Positions 50,925 to 59,737 of a stretch of 64,000 nucleotides of DNA are shown here, piece by piece. Positions within the stretch are counted from its first letter, which is position 1; every line of letters begins with the position of its first letter. The translations under genes were made by a program, and so were the position numbers. The notes under the pieces were generated by a model that had not been told where the DNA came from, made no database searches, and was given only the letters and a program-made list of their open reading frames with translations. The DNA comes from JAEUOS01 sp965279115 (lineage in GTDB: Bacteria; Pseudomonadota; Gammaproteobacteria; Burkholderiales; JAEUOS01). Location: the NCBI GenBank assembly GCA_965279115.1, contig OZ257137.1, positions 5,952,001-6,016,000 on the forward strand, in the 5' to 3' direction.

Positions 50925-53453
50925 TTAGGCAAACGTTGCACCAAGGCGGAAGCGGTCGAGTTGCTGGCGGGACTGCGAAGCAAGCGTGGCCAGACCTTCG
51001 GAGGTCGCCGCGATCTCAGTTGCGGCCTGAGCATTGCGTTCGGCAATGCTATCCAGGGTCCTGACGTTGCTGCTGATGGCGATCATTGCGGCGTTTTGTT
51101 CAGTGACCGCCGCGCTGATGCTCGTAAGCAGTCCCTCGGCTTCGTTCGACACCTTCTCGATCTTCTGCATTTCGAGGTTCACATCCCCGGCCATCTCGAC
51201 GGCGGTATGTGAGTCAGCCATGGCTTCGCCTACTAGGAGCGAGATCTCCTGAACCGAACTGGCGACGGTCTTGGCGAGCTTGCCGATTTCCTCCGCGACG
51301 ACCGCGAAGCCGCGGCCCGCTTCACCCGCCCGCGCGGCCTCGATGGATGCATTGAGGGAAAGCAGGTTGGTTTGCGAAGCGATCCCGCCGATCATGTCGG
51401 AAATCCTCGAGATTCGGGTACTGTTTCCGGATATTTTCTCTGCCACCGCCACCATTTCATCCATCTTGCCGCGTCCAGCCTTGACGATGGCTGCGGATTC
51501 GCGCGCGGCCACGCAAGTGGTTTCGGCGTGCCTTGCCATCTCTTCCATGGCCGCCGTTGTCTGTGTGATGGCAGCAGACAGCTCATTCACCGCGCCAAGC
51601 TGCGCCTGAGACCCTTCCGCGATCTGTGCGATGGCACGATTGGTCTGGTCGGCCGCCACAGCCACGCCCTGGGTGTTGTCGCCGATCAATCTCAAGATCT
51701 CCGAAAGACTCTGCATCGAGGAATTGATCGCCTCCTTGAGTCTGTTGAAGTCGCCCTCGGCCTCCCCGCCTATGCGCTGGGTCAGGTCATGATGCGCCAC
51801 CGCGTCCATCACCCGATTGATTTCGCTTACCGAGGAATGCATGGATTTCATCAGCGTGTTGAAAGCCTGCACTGTCAATCCGACCTCGTCTCGCCCCTTC
51901 ATCTCGATGCGCTGGGACAGATCGCCGCTTGCTTCCATTCCAAGCACGTTCTTTGACATCTGGTTGAGCGGCCGCGTGATGCCGACCGTGATCGCTATGC
52001 TCATGATGACTATCAACGCGGCCAGAACGGCGGATATGACCAGAGTGAAAAAGATGGCGTCCTTGACACCTTCGTTGACTCCTTGAACCATTTCCGCCTG
52101 GTTCTGCGCGGTCGCCTTGACACGAGCCTCTCCCTGCCTGGACTGTTCGGTCACCAACGTCTTGATCCGCTCCATCAATGCCTGCATCTTGGTCTCGCTG
52201 CCGATCACACTTGCCTTTGCACTGGTGATGCGTGAGATCGCGGCCACCATCACCTTCACCGCTTCAACCGATTGCCCTGCGTTGGCAGCGAGTTTGGCAG
52301 CGCCAAGTTCCCGCAATTGACTACGCACCTTTTCAGCCCCTTGTTGCAGGCGTGCGCCAAGCGAATCCAGACTGCCCCGAACCGTCGCCAACTCCTTCTC
52401 GTTGGACGCGAGCATTAGCAGACGGATGGTTGCGGTGGTTTCCTTCGCATCAATGGTGACCGCATTGCCGTTCCCCAGCGCGCCGGCGGCGCGCGACTGG
52501 AATTCCATCGCCTTGTCGATCTTTTCGCGCTCCTTCACCAGGGTGATTTCAAGCGGGTCAATCACCTCTGCCACCTTGGTACCGATGGAAGCGATGCCGC
52601 CCAGTATGCCTCGCCGAACCTCCTGGTACTTTTCGTCCACATCGCGACCTGCCAATTGCTGGACCCGCATCTCAATGAGCCCACCCGGTTCACGGTTGAT
52701 GTCATTCTGGAACTTGGCGGCAGCGTCGCGGATATCCTTCATCAGCGGGATGTCCTCCGGCCCCGGCTTCATGCCCTGGATGGCATCCACCGCCGCCTTC
52801 AGGCGTTCCTTGATCGGGCCCATGCGAAACTTGTTTTGCACCGCGTCGATGTAACCCACCTGCAACTCGATATCCTTCAATCGCCCCTGGTAGGTGAGCA
52901 GCTTCTTGACAGTCGCATTGGCCTTGGCGCCGGAGGCTTGCGCCTCCGCGACACCACGCGCGGCCTGTGCAGAGAGTCCGGCAAGCTCCACATTTCCCGT
53001 GGCTATGGTGGTCTCGATATTCTTGAGCGACTGATTGACTGCTTCTGCCTCGCCCACGAAAGCGCCGAGGTCCTTGAGACGCTGGGCCGCCACGTCCTGC
53101 GCGGTGCGGGCTGCATCCCTATACATTGCGGTGTCCAGTTTGCTCTCGGGATTGAGTACGGCGATGGCGGCCCTGAGGCTGTCCATGCTCTTGAGTCGCT
53201 CGTCGATTGACGCACCGATTCGCTTGACTTCCGCCTCCTTGTCGGCAAGTCCGATCTTCAGGAAGTCGGCCACCAATTGCTCGGTCAATTGCTGGAACTC
53301 CAGCGTCTTCACCTGCAGGGGCGTGGAGTGCGAGGTCAACTGGTTGATGTTGTCGCGCGTGCGTTCCAGCGACAGCAAGGCGACTGCCGCGATCGCGACA
53401 ATCCCCAGGATGGTCACCAGCGAACTGATGACAAGCTTAAGCTTGATGCTCAT
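50925..53453 (-). CDS. Methyl-accepting chemotaxis protein
   Basis: 842 residues. TM1 at about 7-28; a long, mostly helical periplasmic sensor (about 30-460), larger than the usual four-helix module; TM2 at about 465-491; HAMP; then a cytoplasmic coiled coil with the conserved tip VVAEEIGKLAKTVASSVQEIS. No C-terminal CheR-binding pentapeptide is seen. It transmits ligand signals to CheA/CheW, none of which lies in the window. The neighbouring upstream gene is a periplasmic binding protein, which could present its ligand, but this is only suggested by position. It ends 30 bp from the convergent sulfurtransferase gene. Confidence 0.95.
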   Translation of the reverse strand: MSIKLKLVISSLVTILGIVAIAAVALLSLERTRDNINQLTSHSTPLQVKTLEFQQLTEQLVADFLKIGLADKEAEVKRIGASIDERLKSMDSLRAAIAVLNPESKLDTAMYRDAARTAQDVAAQRLKDLGAFVGEAEAVNQSLKNIETTIATGNVELAGLSAQAARGVAEAQASGAKANATVKKLLTYQGRLKDIELQVGYIDAVQNKFRMGPIKERLKAAVDAIQGMKPGPEDIPLMKDIRDAAAKFQNDINREPGGLIEMRVQQLAGRDVDEKYQEVRRGILGGIASIGTKVAEVIDPLEITLVKEREKIDKAMEFQSRAAGALGNGNAVTIDAKETTATIRLLMLASNEKELATVRGSLDSLGARLQQGAEKVRSQLRELGAAKLAANAGQSVEAVKVMVAAISRITSAKASVIGSETKMQALMERIKTLVTEQSRQGEARVKATAQNQAEMVQGVNEGVKDAIFFTLVISAVLAALIVIMSIAITVGITRPLNQMSKNVLGMEASGDLSQRIEMKGRDEVGLTVQAFNTLMKSMHSSVSEINRVMDAVAHHDLTQRIGGEAEGDFNRLKEAINSSMQSLSEILRLIGDNTQGVAVAADQTNRAIAQIAEGSQAQLGAVNELSAAITQTTAAMEEMARHAETTCVAARESAAIVKAGRGKMDEMVAVAEKISGNSTRISRISDMIGGIASQTNLLSLNASIEAARAGEAGRGFAVVAEEIGKLAKTVASSVQEISLLVGEAMADSHTAVEMAGDVNLEMQKIEKVSNEAEGLLTSISAAVTEQNAAMIAISSNVRTLDSIAERNAQAATEIAATSEGLATLASQSRQQLDRFRLGATFA

Positions 53454-53544
53454 GATGTCCCCGTGCAGCGTCGGCTCTCGTCAAACCCAGGGGCGATCGG
53501 ACCGCAAAGCGCTCCGGTCGCCAGCCTTGCCTTGGAAAGGCGGA

Positions 53545-54699
53545 TTATTTTGCGATCGTCTGGATGGCGACCACCACGCCACCCTTGATCTGGGTGAGGA
53601 ATACCTGGTCAGACGCCTGGTGATCGTCTGCCGCCATGGTGAACTTGACGCCGCCTACATCCACGCCCTTCATGCCCTCGAACTGCGCGATCAAGCCGGC
53701 GCGGGTGACATCGCGCCCGAGGTTCTGCAGGGCAATCACGATGGCCTTGGCAGTCATGCATCCTTCAAAGTTGACGAACCCAAGTTTTTCGCCCGGCGCA
53801 TGCTTCGCGATCAGGCTCGCGCACTCCTTGGTGATGGCGACGCTCGCATCATCCGGATATGGAACCACCTGGGAGATCACCACCCCATCCCCGTCCTTGC
53901 CCACCAGGCTGGCCAGGTTGTCGGTGCCGACGAACGATACGGTGGCTAGCCCCGCCTTCAGGCCCGCGCTGCGCGCTTCCTTGACGAATGCGGCGATCGG
54001 CGCATACGGCCCCACCATGACCACAACGTCCGGACTGGCCGCCATCACGGCCGCCAGTCCCGTCTTGACCGCAGTGGTATTGCGCTGGAACGAGCCCTTG
54101 GCAGCGACGTCCATGCCGCGCTTCTTGAGCGCCTTCTCCGTACCGGAGAGCACCGCCTGACCGAATCCGTCCTCCTGGTAGAACACCGCGAACTTCTTGG
54201 CCCCGGTATCCTTGATGAAGCGCTCGACCAGCGCCTCGGCCTCGTCGTCGTAGCTGGCGCGTACGTTGAATATCTCTTTTGTCACGGGTGCACGCAGGGA
54301 CATCGCTCCGGTGAACGCGCCGATGAGCGGCACCTTCATTTCCTTGACAATCGGGATGGCCGCATTGGCGGTCGGCGTGCCGACATAGCCGAACAGCGAA
54401 AACACCTTGTTCTCCTCGATCATCTTGAGAGTGGCGTCGATTGCCTTGTCGGGCTCATAGCCGTCATCGCCGACCAGCAGATTGATCTTTCGGCCGTGAA
54501 TGCCACCGTTGGCATTGACCTCCTTGAACACCACCTCCGCCCCCACCCGCATGCCCTTGCCGAGGGCAGCCGCCGGGCCGCTCTGCACATTGACCATTCC
54601 GAGCTTTATTTCGGTGTCGCTGACGCCTGTTTCGGCGGCACGTCCATCGCTTGCCGCAAGCGCGGCCACCAGGGCCACAGTCAATCCGGGTTTGAACAT
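53545..54699 (-). CDS. Branched-chain amino-acid type ABC substrate-binding protein
   Basis: 384 residues with signal peptide MFKPGLTVALVAALAASDGRA. Periplasmic-binding-protein type I (LivK-like) fold: IKLGMVNVQSGPAAALGKGMRVGAE and the two-lobed segments DDGYEPDKAID, VGTPTANAAIPI and FYQEDGFGQAV. The start at 54699 has GGAGGAAATC before it; an upstream in-frame ATG would place a non-signal extension before the leader. No ABC permease or ATPase gene is adjacent, so it is an orphan binding protein or serves a transporter elsewhere. Such proteins bind aliphatic or aromatic acids as often as amino acids. Confidence 0.92.
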   Translation of the reverse strand: MFKPGLTVALVAALAASDGRAAETGVSDTEIKLGMVNVQSGPAAALGKGMRVGAEVVFKEVNANGGIHGRKINLLVGDDGYEPDKAIDATLKMIEENKVFSLFGYVGTPTANAAIPIVKEMKVPLIGAFTGAMSLRAPVTKEIFNVRASYDDEAEALVERFIKDTGAKKFAVFYQEDGFGQAVLSGTEKALKKRGMDVAAKGSFQRNTTAVKTGLAAVMAASPDVVVMVGPYAPIAAFVKEARSAGLKAGLATVSFVGTDNLASLVGKDGDGVVISQVVPYPDDASVAITKECASLIAKHAPGEKLGFVNFEGCMTAKAIVIALQNLGRDVTRAGLIAQFEGMKGVDVGGVKFTMAADDHQASDQVFLTQIKGGVVVAIQTIAK

Positions 54700-54925
54700 G
54701 ATTTCCTCCGCCATTTGGTTGGTAGGGCGCGAACGGGCGCGCCGAACGAAGCGGCCTCTTGAAAGACCGATTCGCACCCCTTGAAGTATCCAGATCCGGA
54801 GGCGTTGTCATGGATCAATTACGCGCCAGATCCTTGGGCTATTCAAGCAATGCCGGCGCCCCGGCCGCGGGGCCATTGCACGTGCGAAAATCCACTGACC
54901 CGAAACGCGTTTACCAAGCACCGCC

Positions 54926-55549
54926 ATGAGTCTCGACACGCACCTGATCCGCGACCTGAATTCCTTAAGGATCCTGTACGGCCAACCCGCCGAGGCCTCG
55001 CTCAGGAAGGAGGTCGACCATATTCACCCCTTCTACCGTGCTTTCATCGAGGCCGCGCCATTCGCGGTTTTGGGGACCGTGAGTACGAACGGGGTTGACG
55101 CGTCTCCACGTGGCGACCCGGTGGGGTTTGCGGTTGTGGAGAATGAGCAAACCCTGCTCCTGCCAGACCGCCGTGGCAACAACCGTATCGACAGCCTTGC
55201 CAATATCGTTTCGGATCCGCGGGTTGCGCTTCTGTTCCTTATTCCCGGCGTGGGAGAGACCTTGCGCGTGAACGGTCGGGCGGACATTTCGGTCAACCCG
55301 GACCTGTTGGCGCGCTTCGTGGTTGACGGCAAGGCGCCGCGCTCCGTGCTGGTGGTGCACGTTGAGACTGTCTATTTCCAGTGCTCTCGTGCGATCGCGC
55401 GTTCCGGTCTATGGGAAGACAGGACACGAATCGCGCGCAGCCGGTTGCCCTCGACCGGCACCATCCTCGCCGGGCTGTCCAAACATTCGATCGACGGCGA
55501 GGCCTACGACCGTACCCAGGACGAGCGCGTTAAGGCAACGCTTTACTAA
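54926..55549 (+). CDS. PPOX-fold FMN-dependent protein (pyridoxamine oxidase-like)
   Basis: 207 residues of the split-barrel flavin family. Marks: FAVLGTVSTNGVDASPRGD (about residues 46-64), LLPDRRGNNRIDSLANI and VALLFLIPGVGETLRVNG, which fit the PPOX-class FMN-dependent group with DxSPRGD and RxGN signatures (TIGR04025-like). The reaction is not known; the group is flavin-binding. It is transcribed away from the binding-protein gene and converges on the next minus-strand gene. Confidence 0.85.
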   Translation: MSLDTHLIRDLNSLRILYGQPAEASLRKEVDHIHPFYRAFIEAAPFAVLGTVSTNGVDASPRGDPVGFAVVENEQTLLLPDRRGNNRIDSLANIVSDPRVALLFLIPGVGETLRVNGRADISVNPDLLARFVVDGKAPRSVLVVHVETVYFQCSRAIARSGLWEDRTRIARSRLPSTGTILAGLSKHSIDGEAYDRTQDERVKATLY

Positions 55550-55608
55550 TGGTTTCGGGGCCAGTGGTGGTCGACGCGGCCGCTCCAACCGGAGGCGACC
55601 CCGGATAG

Positions 55609-56193
55609 TCAGGCCGCCCCGACCCAGGTCTCAGACCAGGCCAGCACGCAACTCGATGACGCCTTGCCGGAACGGTCCTGCGCAAATGGCCGTGCCGCGG
55701 AAGCCTCGCCATTGACCGAAAGCTGAGCGCCGCGCGCGGGGAAAAAAGTGCTGTAGACGCCTATCGGCCGGTTCATCTGCCCCGGCGGCACGGTAATCAC
55801 GAACGCGGGCAGCAGGTCCCACCATGCCAGCACGATCTCGCCCTCGTCCGAGGAAATGCGTTCCTCCACCGTCGCAAGGGAATTGCCGGTACGCGTGAAT
55901 TCCGCGTCGATCACCGGCAGAGACTCGTCCCCGAAAGGGGCGTGCAGCAAGCTCTCGATCCGGCGTTGCAGGTAGCGCGCCATGCCGATGTTGTCGGAAT
56001 AAACGCGCGGCCCCTCACCGGTGAGCGGGCTGTCGATGAACAGCGCATGCCCCTGCCCCGCGGGTGACCAAAGGACGCGCCAATGGCTGACCCGATCGAC
56101 CAGTGTCTTGCCGTCGTCGATCGAAAGCCGCACAAAGGAATTTTCCCCGGTCATCACGACGTCGCCGGGATCCACCAAACGTGGTTCGCTCAT
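55609..56193 (-). CDS. Conserved hypothetical protein
   Basis: 194 residues from ATG 56193, which has a GGAGG about 9 nt upstream; a TTG five codons earlier also fits the frame but overlaps that site. No signal peptide or membrane helix. A central segment (GEGPRVYSDNIGMARYLQRRIESLL) and a C-terminal part FPARGAQLSVNG suggest a compact beta-rich soluble protein. I do not recognise the family. It lies 42 bp downstream of the class II aldolase and is probably co-transcribed with it. Confidence 0.75.
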   Translation of the reverse strand: MSEPRLVDPGDVVMTGENSFVRLSIDDGKTLVDRVSHWRVLWSPAGQGHALFIDSPLTGEGPRVYSDNIGMARYLQRRIESLLHAPFGDESLPVIDAEFTRTGNSLATVEERISSDEGEIVLAWWDLLPAFVITVPPGQMNRPIGVYSTFFPARGAQLSVNGEASAARPFAQDRSGKASSSCVLAWSETWVGAA

Positions 56194-56235
56194 CTTCTTC
56201 TCCTCCAAGGTCGCCGCCAGGCTGCAGGTTAAGGA

Positions 56236-57012
56236 TCAGTCGGCGTAACCGGGCAGTTCCCGGTCAAGGACGCGCATCATCGCCTCGAAATAGAGGCGCT
56301 CGCGTTCCGCGCGAGTGTGTCTGTCATCCGCAGGCGGTGACTGCACCTGAGCCACGATCGAATCAGCCAGAATTTCCAGCGGCTGCCCGGACCCCATCGC
56401 CAGCACCTGGGCACGGCATACGCGCTCGAGCTTGTAGAGACGCCGGTACGCCTGCGCCACCGTATCGCCTACCACCAGCACACCGTGATTCTTCATGAAC
56501 AGCACCTGCTTCTTGCCGATCAGGTTGGCCAGGCGCTCGCCTTCCTCGACAAAGTCGGCCGTGCCCTGATAGTGATCGTCATAGGCGACATGGCCATGAA
56601 AGAAAGCCGCGGTCTGGCTGGCCGGCAAGAGCCGGTTGTCCTTGAGCATGTTGAGTGCGACCGCCCAGGTCTGGTGGGTGTGCAGCACCACCTTGGCACC
56701 GGTGATGCGGTGGATCGGCGCGTGAATGCACTGCGCTGACAGTTCCACCACACCCTCGCCTTCAAGCGTCTCGCCCTTCTCGTTGAACACGATCATGTCA
56801 CTAGCACGCGCCTCGGACCAATGCAGTCCGAACGGCAGCACAAGGTAACGGTCGTCGAATCCCGGCACGGTCATCGTGAAGTGGTTGTCGATGCCCTCTT
56901 CCAGATCGTCCAGCACAGCCAGGCGCAGCGCTGCTGCCAGGTGAACCTTGGCCTGCCGGACTGCGTCGATCGCGTCGGCAGCGCGGGAGGATTTGAGTGG
57001 ATGGACGGACAT
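56236..57012 (-). CDS. Class II aldolase/adducin family protein
   Basis: 258 residues. Zinc-site histidines are H111 and H113 in VVLHTHQTW and H176 in KNHGVLVVGD, with the HGHVAYDD segment between. The N-terminal IDNHFTMTVPG matches the substrate-phosphate loop region of the family (aldolases, epimerases, decarboxylases such as L-fuculose-phosphate aldolase). The catalytic acid was not identified with certainty, so aldolase activity is not assured. It sits inside a run of minus-strand genes, 48 bp from the upstream DUF3047 gene. Confidence 0.88.
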   Translation of the reverse strand: MSVHPLKSSRAADAIDAVRQAKVHLAAALRLAVLDDLEEGIDNHFTMTVPGFDDRYLVLPFGLHWSEARASDMIVFNEKGETLEGEGVVELSAQCIHAPIHRITGAKVVLHTHQTWAVALNMLKDNRLLPASQTAAFFHGHVAYDDHYQGTADFVEEGERLANLIGKKQVLFMKNHGVLVVGDTVAQAYRRLYKLERVCRAQVLAMGSGQPLEILADSIVAQVQSPPADDRHTRAERERLYFEAMMRVLDRELPGYAD

Positions 57013-57060
57013 GCAGAACCTCGCTGTGTGGGAAAGGCAGACGCATCGAGTATAGCGGCC

Positions 57061-57891
57061 TCAGCGGGATGCCCGCAGCTCGATGTCACCGTACCAGGCT
57101 GTCGCGGATTCCCCGGTCTGGTCGGTATCGGTCATCACGGCGATCCCGGAAACCGGTGGCGGCTCCTCCTTGAACGCGCGCTTGTAGTCCTCGTAGACAT
57201 TGCGCTCGACCGCAACCCATTCGCCTACCCGCCTGGGTCCTGACTCCACCACGAACATCATGGCGCGCGCGGTATAGGCATTGGGCAACATGGTGCCGGC
57301 CGGCGCCTTGCCATCCCACACGTAGTTGATGCCCGCATGCGGCGGGTATTCCCCATAGAGCGCCTTGGCCATGGCGTATTGCATCCGCATTCCCGCCCCG
57401 GCGCGCTCGGCATCATAGTGGAAGGTCACGTAGACACGCGCCGGATAGTCATCTCCCTGCCTGGAGGAGATGTCGGCCCCTTTCAACAAATTCGAGACCT
57501 TCCAGCGCCAGCGCAGGATCGGGGTTTCGCGAAGATTCACCTTGCCATCGTCGAAGCGGCGGATCAGTCCCGAGGCCGACTTGCTGCTTTCCGCCCTCAG
57601 GACCGTGACACCGGAATCGGTCGCGAGGCTGTAGCGGGTGAGTGTTTCGATGTTGCGAAAGGTCAGCGCTTCCCAGCGCGGCGGCAGATTGTTGCCCGGT
57701 GCCAGTTGCGAAAAGACCCCCGCTTCGACCACCTGCTGCGCTTGCACGTTGATGGCCAGAGTCGACAGCGCCCACGCCAATGCCAGCGCCACTACCACCA
57801 TGCTTCGCGGCGGGCATTTGGGCAAGCCGATCAGGGGTCGTCGGCGAATTTCGCCGTGGCGACAGGGTTGTGCGGGAAGGGGGAATTTCAT
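57061..57891 (-). CDS. DUF3047 domain protein, exported
   Basis: 276 residues from ATG 57891; MVVVALALAWALS further in starts the hydrophobic leader and could be the true start. After the leader come ETLTRYSLATDSGVTVLRAES, LRWRWKVSNLLKGAD and YPARVYVTFHYD, all marks of DUF3047, then NYVWDGKAPAGT. The domain is found in periplasmic proteins of unknown role. It follows the TIGR04282 gene with a gap of only 15 bp, so translation is likely coupled. Confidence 0.85.
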   Translation of the reverse strand: MKFPLPAQPCRHGEIRRRPLIGLPKCPPRSMVVVALALAWALSTLAINVQAQQVVEAGVFSQLAPGNNLPPRWEALTFRNIETLTRYSLATDSGVTVLRAESSKSASGLIRRFDDGKVNLRETPILRWRWKVSNLLKGADISSRQGDDYPARVYVTFHYDAERAGAGMRMQYAMAKALYGEYPPHAGINYVWDGKAPAGTMLPNAYTARAMMFVVESGPRRVGEWVAVERNVYEDYKRAFKEEPPPVSGIAVMTDTDQTGESATAWYGDIELRASR

Positions 57892-57906
57892 CGCGGGCGC
57901 CGGCAA

Positions 57907-58551
57907 TCACGGTACTTCAGGCAAGAGCGAGCGGAGTTGGACGTCATCACGCAACCTCGTCAGGTCCTGCGGCACGTCCACGTCCGGCAGGCAGCCGGCC
58001 TCAGCCAGGGAGGCGCCAACGCGCCGCGCCCTGTCGCGGGTCTGCGCCATGACACGATCACTGCCCCACGCTACCCCGGCGAAAAGTTCCGGAACAGCGC
58101 GCGCCAGGCCGATCGCGACATACCCGCCGTCCTGTGCCGCCACGAACGCGCAATCATGGTCTTCCAGGGCGTGATGCAGGCGCGTCACATCAAGGGGAGC
58201 CAGCCACGGGCAGTCAGTGCCGATCAGGACAGGTACGTCCCCCGCGCGCAGCGCTCCGAGCATCGCCAGCCACATCCGCGCGCCCAGGTCGCCCGGCGGC
58301 TGCTTGCGCAGCGTCACGCCGAAACGCCCGGCACATTCGCCGAAGAACGCATCGCGGTCGTCAGGCGCGCACCACAATTCAATCGACGCGCCCGCGCTGC
58401 CCTCACGCCACTGCCGGGCCGTCCACAAGGTTCGCAAAACAAGGTTGAGGTGCAGTTCGGCGGCGCCCGCCGCGCCGAGCGCGGGGATCAACCGGGTCTT
58501 GCACTCGCCGGCCACAGGTGCCCGGGCGAAAACCTGCAGCACCGGGGTCAT
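57907..58551 (-). CDS. TIGR04282 glycosyltransferase (arsenosugar-type, DUF2064)
   Basis: 214 residues of the nucleotide-diphospho-sugar-transferase-like TIGR04282 family. Marks: the N-terminal LQVFARAPVAGECKTRL nucleotide loop, VLIGTDCPWL and AAQDGGYVAIGL. Some relatives act in arsenosugar synthesis, but no arsM or arsenic gene is present here, so the substrate is unknown. The start overlaps the stop of the DUF1992 gene by 4 bp. Confidence 0.85.
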   Translation of the reverse strand: MTPVLQVFARAPVAGECKTRLIPALGAAGAAELHLNLVLRTLWTARQWREGSAGASIELWCAPDDRDAFFGECAGRFGVTLRKQPPGDLGARMWLAMLGALRAGDVPVLIGTDCPWLAPLDVTRLHHALEDHDCAFVAAQDGGYVAIGLARAVPELFAGVAWGSDRVMAQTRDRARRVGASLAEAGCLPDVDVPQDLTRLRDDVQLRSLLPEVP

Positions 58552-58919
58552 CTGCCGCCCGCAAATCTCTTGAGCAACTGCGGCGCATATTGCCGCCAGG
58601 CGACGCGGGACAGGCTGCCCGCCGATTCGAGGTGCATATGCAGCGCGGCCAAGCGGCGGCGCGCGTTGCGCACTGCCCCTTCATCGCGTAATTGCGCAAG
58701 ATCTTCGGCCGCACTGCGCACTTCCTTCAGGGTTTCCAGTTCAGGGGGCAGGCAACCCGCGTTCTTGAGGATGCGGTTGGACATGCGCACTTCCGCCGGC
58801 ACCAGCAGGTCATCGTCGAGGTCAAGTGGCTGCCCCGCACCCGGCAGGCGGTCAAATTCACCGGCTGCCAATGCGCGCGCGATGCGTTCCTCGGCAATCC
58901 GGTCGAAAGCGGAACTCAT
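58548..58919 (-). CDS. DUF1992 (DnaJC28-like) small protein
   Basis: 123 residues of DUF1992, the DNAJC28 conserved domain. Family marks: FDRIAEERIARALAAGEFD at the N-terminus, LPGAGQPLDLDDD, and VPAEVRMSNRILKNAGCLP. No J-domain is attached. The start ATG at 58919 overlaps the end of the upstream membrane-protein gene by 4 bp; a longer frame extends upstream only as a shadow of that gene. Role unknown in bacteria. Confidence 0.88.
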   Translation of the reverse strand: MSSAFDRIAEERIARALAAGEFDRLPGAGQPLDLDDDLLVPAEVRMSNRILKNAGCLPPELETLKEVRSAAEDLAQLRDEGAVRNARRRLAALHMHLESAGSLSRVAWRQYAPQLLKRFAGGR

Positions 58920-59386
58920 GCGTATGCGATCCAGCGTCCGCAGGCGATCACTGCGCTCCAGATCAGGAGTGACAGTGCCGCCGTCAGGCGCGCCTCCCAG
59001 GGCGCAACCGCCTGCCAATTCGCGGGGTTCGAGCGGCTGCCGGAATGGAAGATCGCGGCATTGATGCCGGCCGCGCCGATCAGGCATATCTTCAGGACAA
59101 ACACCCGGTTGCCGATCAGGTCGTCAGCATGCGCCAGAAACAGCATCAACCCGGTCGCGCCCGCCAGGCAGAATGCGATCAACGCGATGGGTAACGCATG
59201 TCGCAACAGGGGTTCGATCGGGAGTGCCTTCGAAAAACCGAGAATCCGCAAGTCCACCACAGCCATCGCGCCGAACAGGGTTGCCAGCGCACCGATATGC
59301 AGGGTCTCCACCAGAGGGTAGCCCCACACCACCGAGCGCATCCATGCTCCCGGCGGCAACGCCGCCAGCGCCTGTCCGACTCCCAT
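58916..59386 (-). CDS. DUF6644-like membrane protein
   Basis: 156 residues with about four hydrophobic segments. The N-terminal part has WGYPLVETLHIGALATLFGAM and VVDLRILGFS, the pattern of the DUF6644 inner-membrane family; H30 in ETLHIG and His in LLRHALP are candidate ligands for heme or metal, inferred only. It is 5 bp from the DUF6152 gene, a pairing often seen for these two families, so they may work together. Confidence 0.85.
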   Translation of the reverse strand: MGVGQALAALPPGAWMRSVVWGYPLVETLHIGALATLFGAMAVVDLRILGFSKALPIEPLLRHALPIALIAFCLAGATGLMLFLAHADDLIGNRVFVLKICLIGAAGINAAIFHSGSRSNPANWQAVAPWEARLTAALSLLIWSAVIACGRWIAYA

Positions 59387-59391
59387 GAGCG

Positions 59392-59736
59392 CTAACGAAG
59401 CTCGATGGTCTTGCCGTCGATGACGATGCGCTCGGCGCGCAGTTCGTCGGCTTTGGTGCGGTTGGGATAGCCCACCACCCGTGCCTTCACCCCCGCCTTG
59501 ATGGCGTCGGCCTTGAGGCCGCGCGCTTCCATGCGAAAGGGCGGCGCCAGGACCGCCACCCAGGTCTTGTCTGCGGACTTGAACCTGATCACCGTATGGG
59601 GGTTGTCGTAGGCGGATTCCAGCACGGTGCCATCGAGCGTAAGCACCTTGTCGGCGTCGTATTCGCTCCAGCCGTGATGGGCCAGCGCGGCGACGGGAAA
59701 GGCGAGCAAAGCGGCCAGTAAACGCAGGGGTTTCAT
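59392..59736 (-). CDS. DUF6152 family secreted protein
   Basis: 114 residues. Signal peptide MKPLRLLAALLAFPVAALA, then HHGWSEYDADK right after the predicted cleavage, the usual start of mature DUF6152 proteins, whose His pair could bind a metal. The rest is a small beta barrel-like domain (VLTLDGTVLESAYDNPH). GGAGGAATGAC precedes the ATG at 59736; the longer open frame upstream is not used. Lies directly after the aminopeptidase gene. Confidence 0.87.
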   Translation of the reverse strand: MKPLRLLAALLAFPVAALAHHGWSEYDADKVLTLDGTVLESAYDNPHTVIRFKSADKTWVAVLAPPFRMEARGLKADAIKAGVKARVVGYPNRTKADELRAERIVIDGKTIELR

Positions 59737-59737
59737 G

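Noticed and set aside
57337..59064. Plus-strand frame of 575 codons
   Set aside because: It lies antisense to DUF3047, TIGR04282 and DUF1992 genes, which have family motifs and coupled starts.
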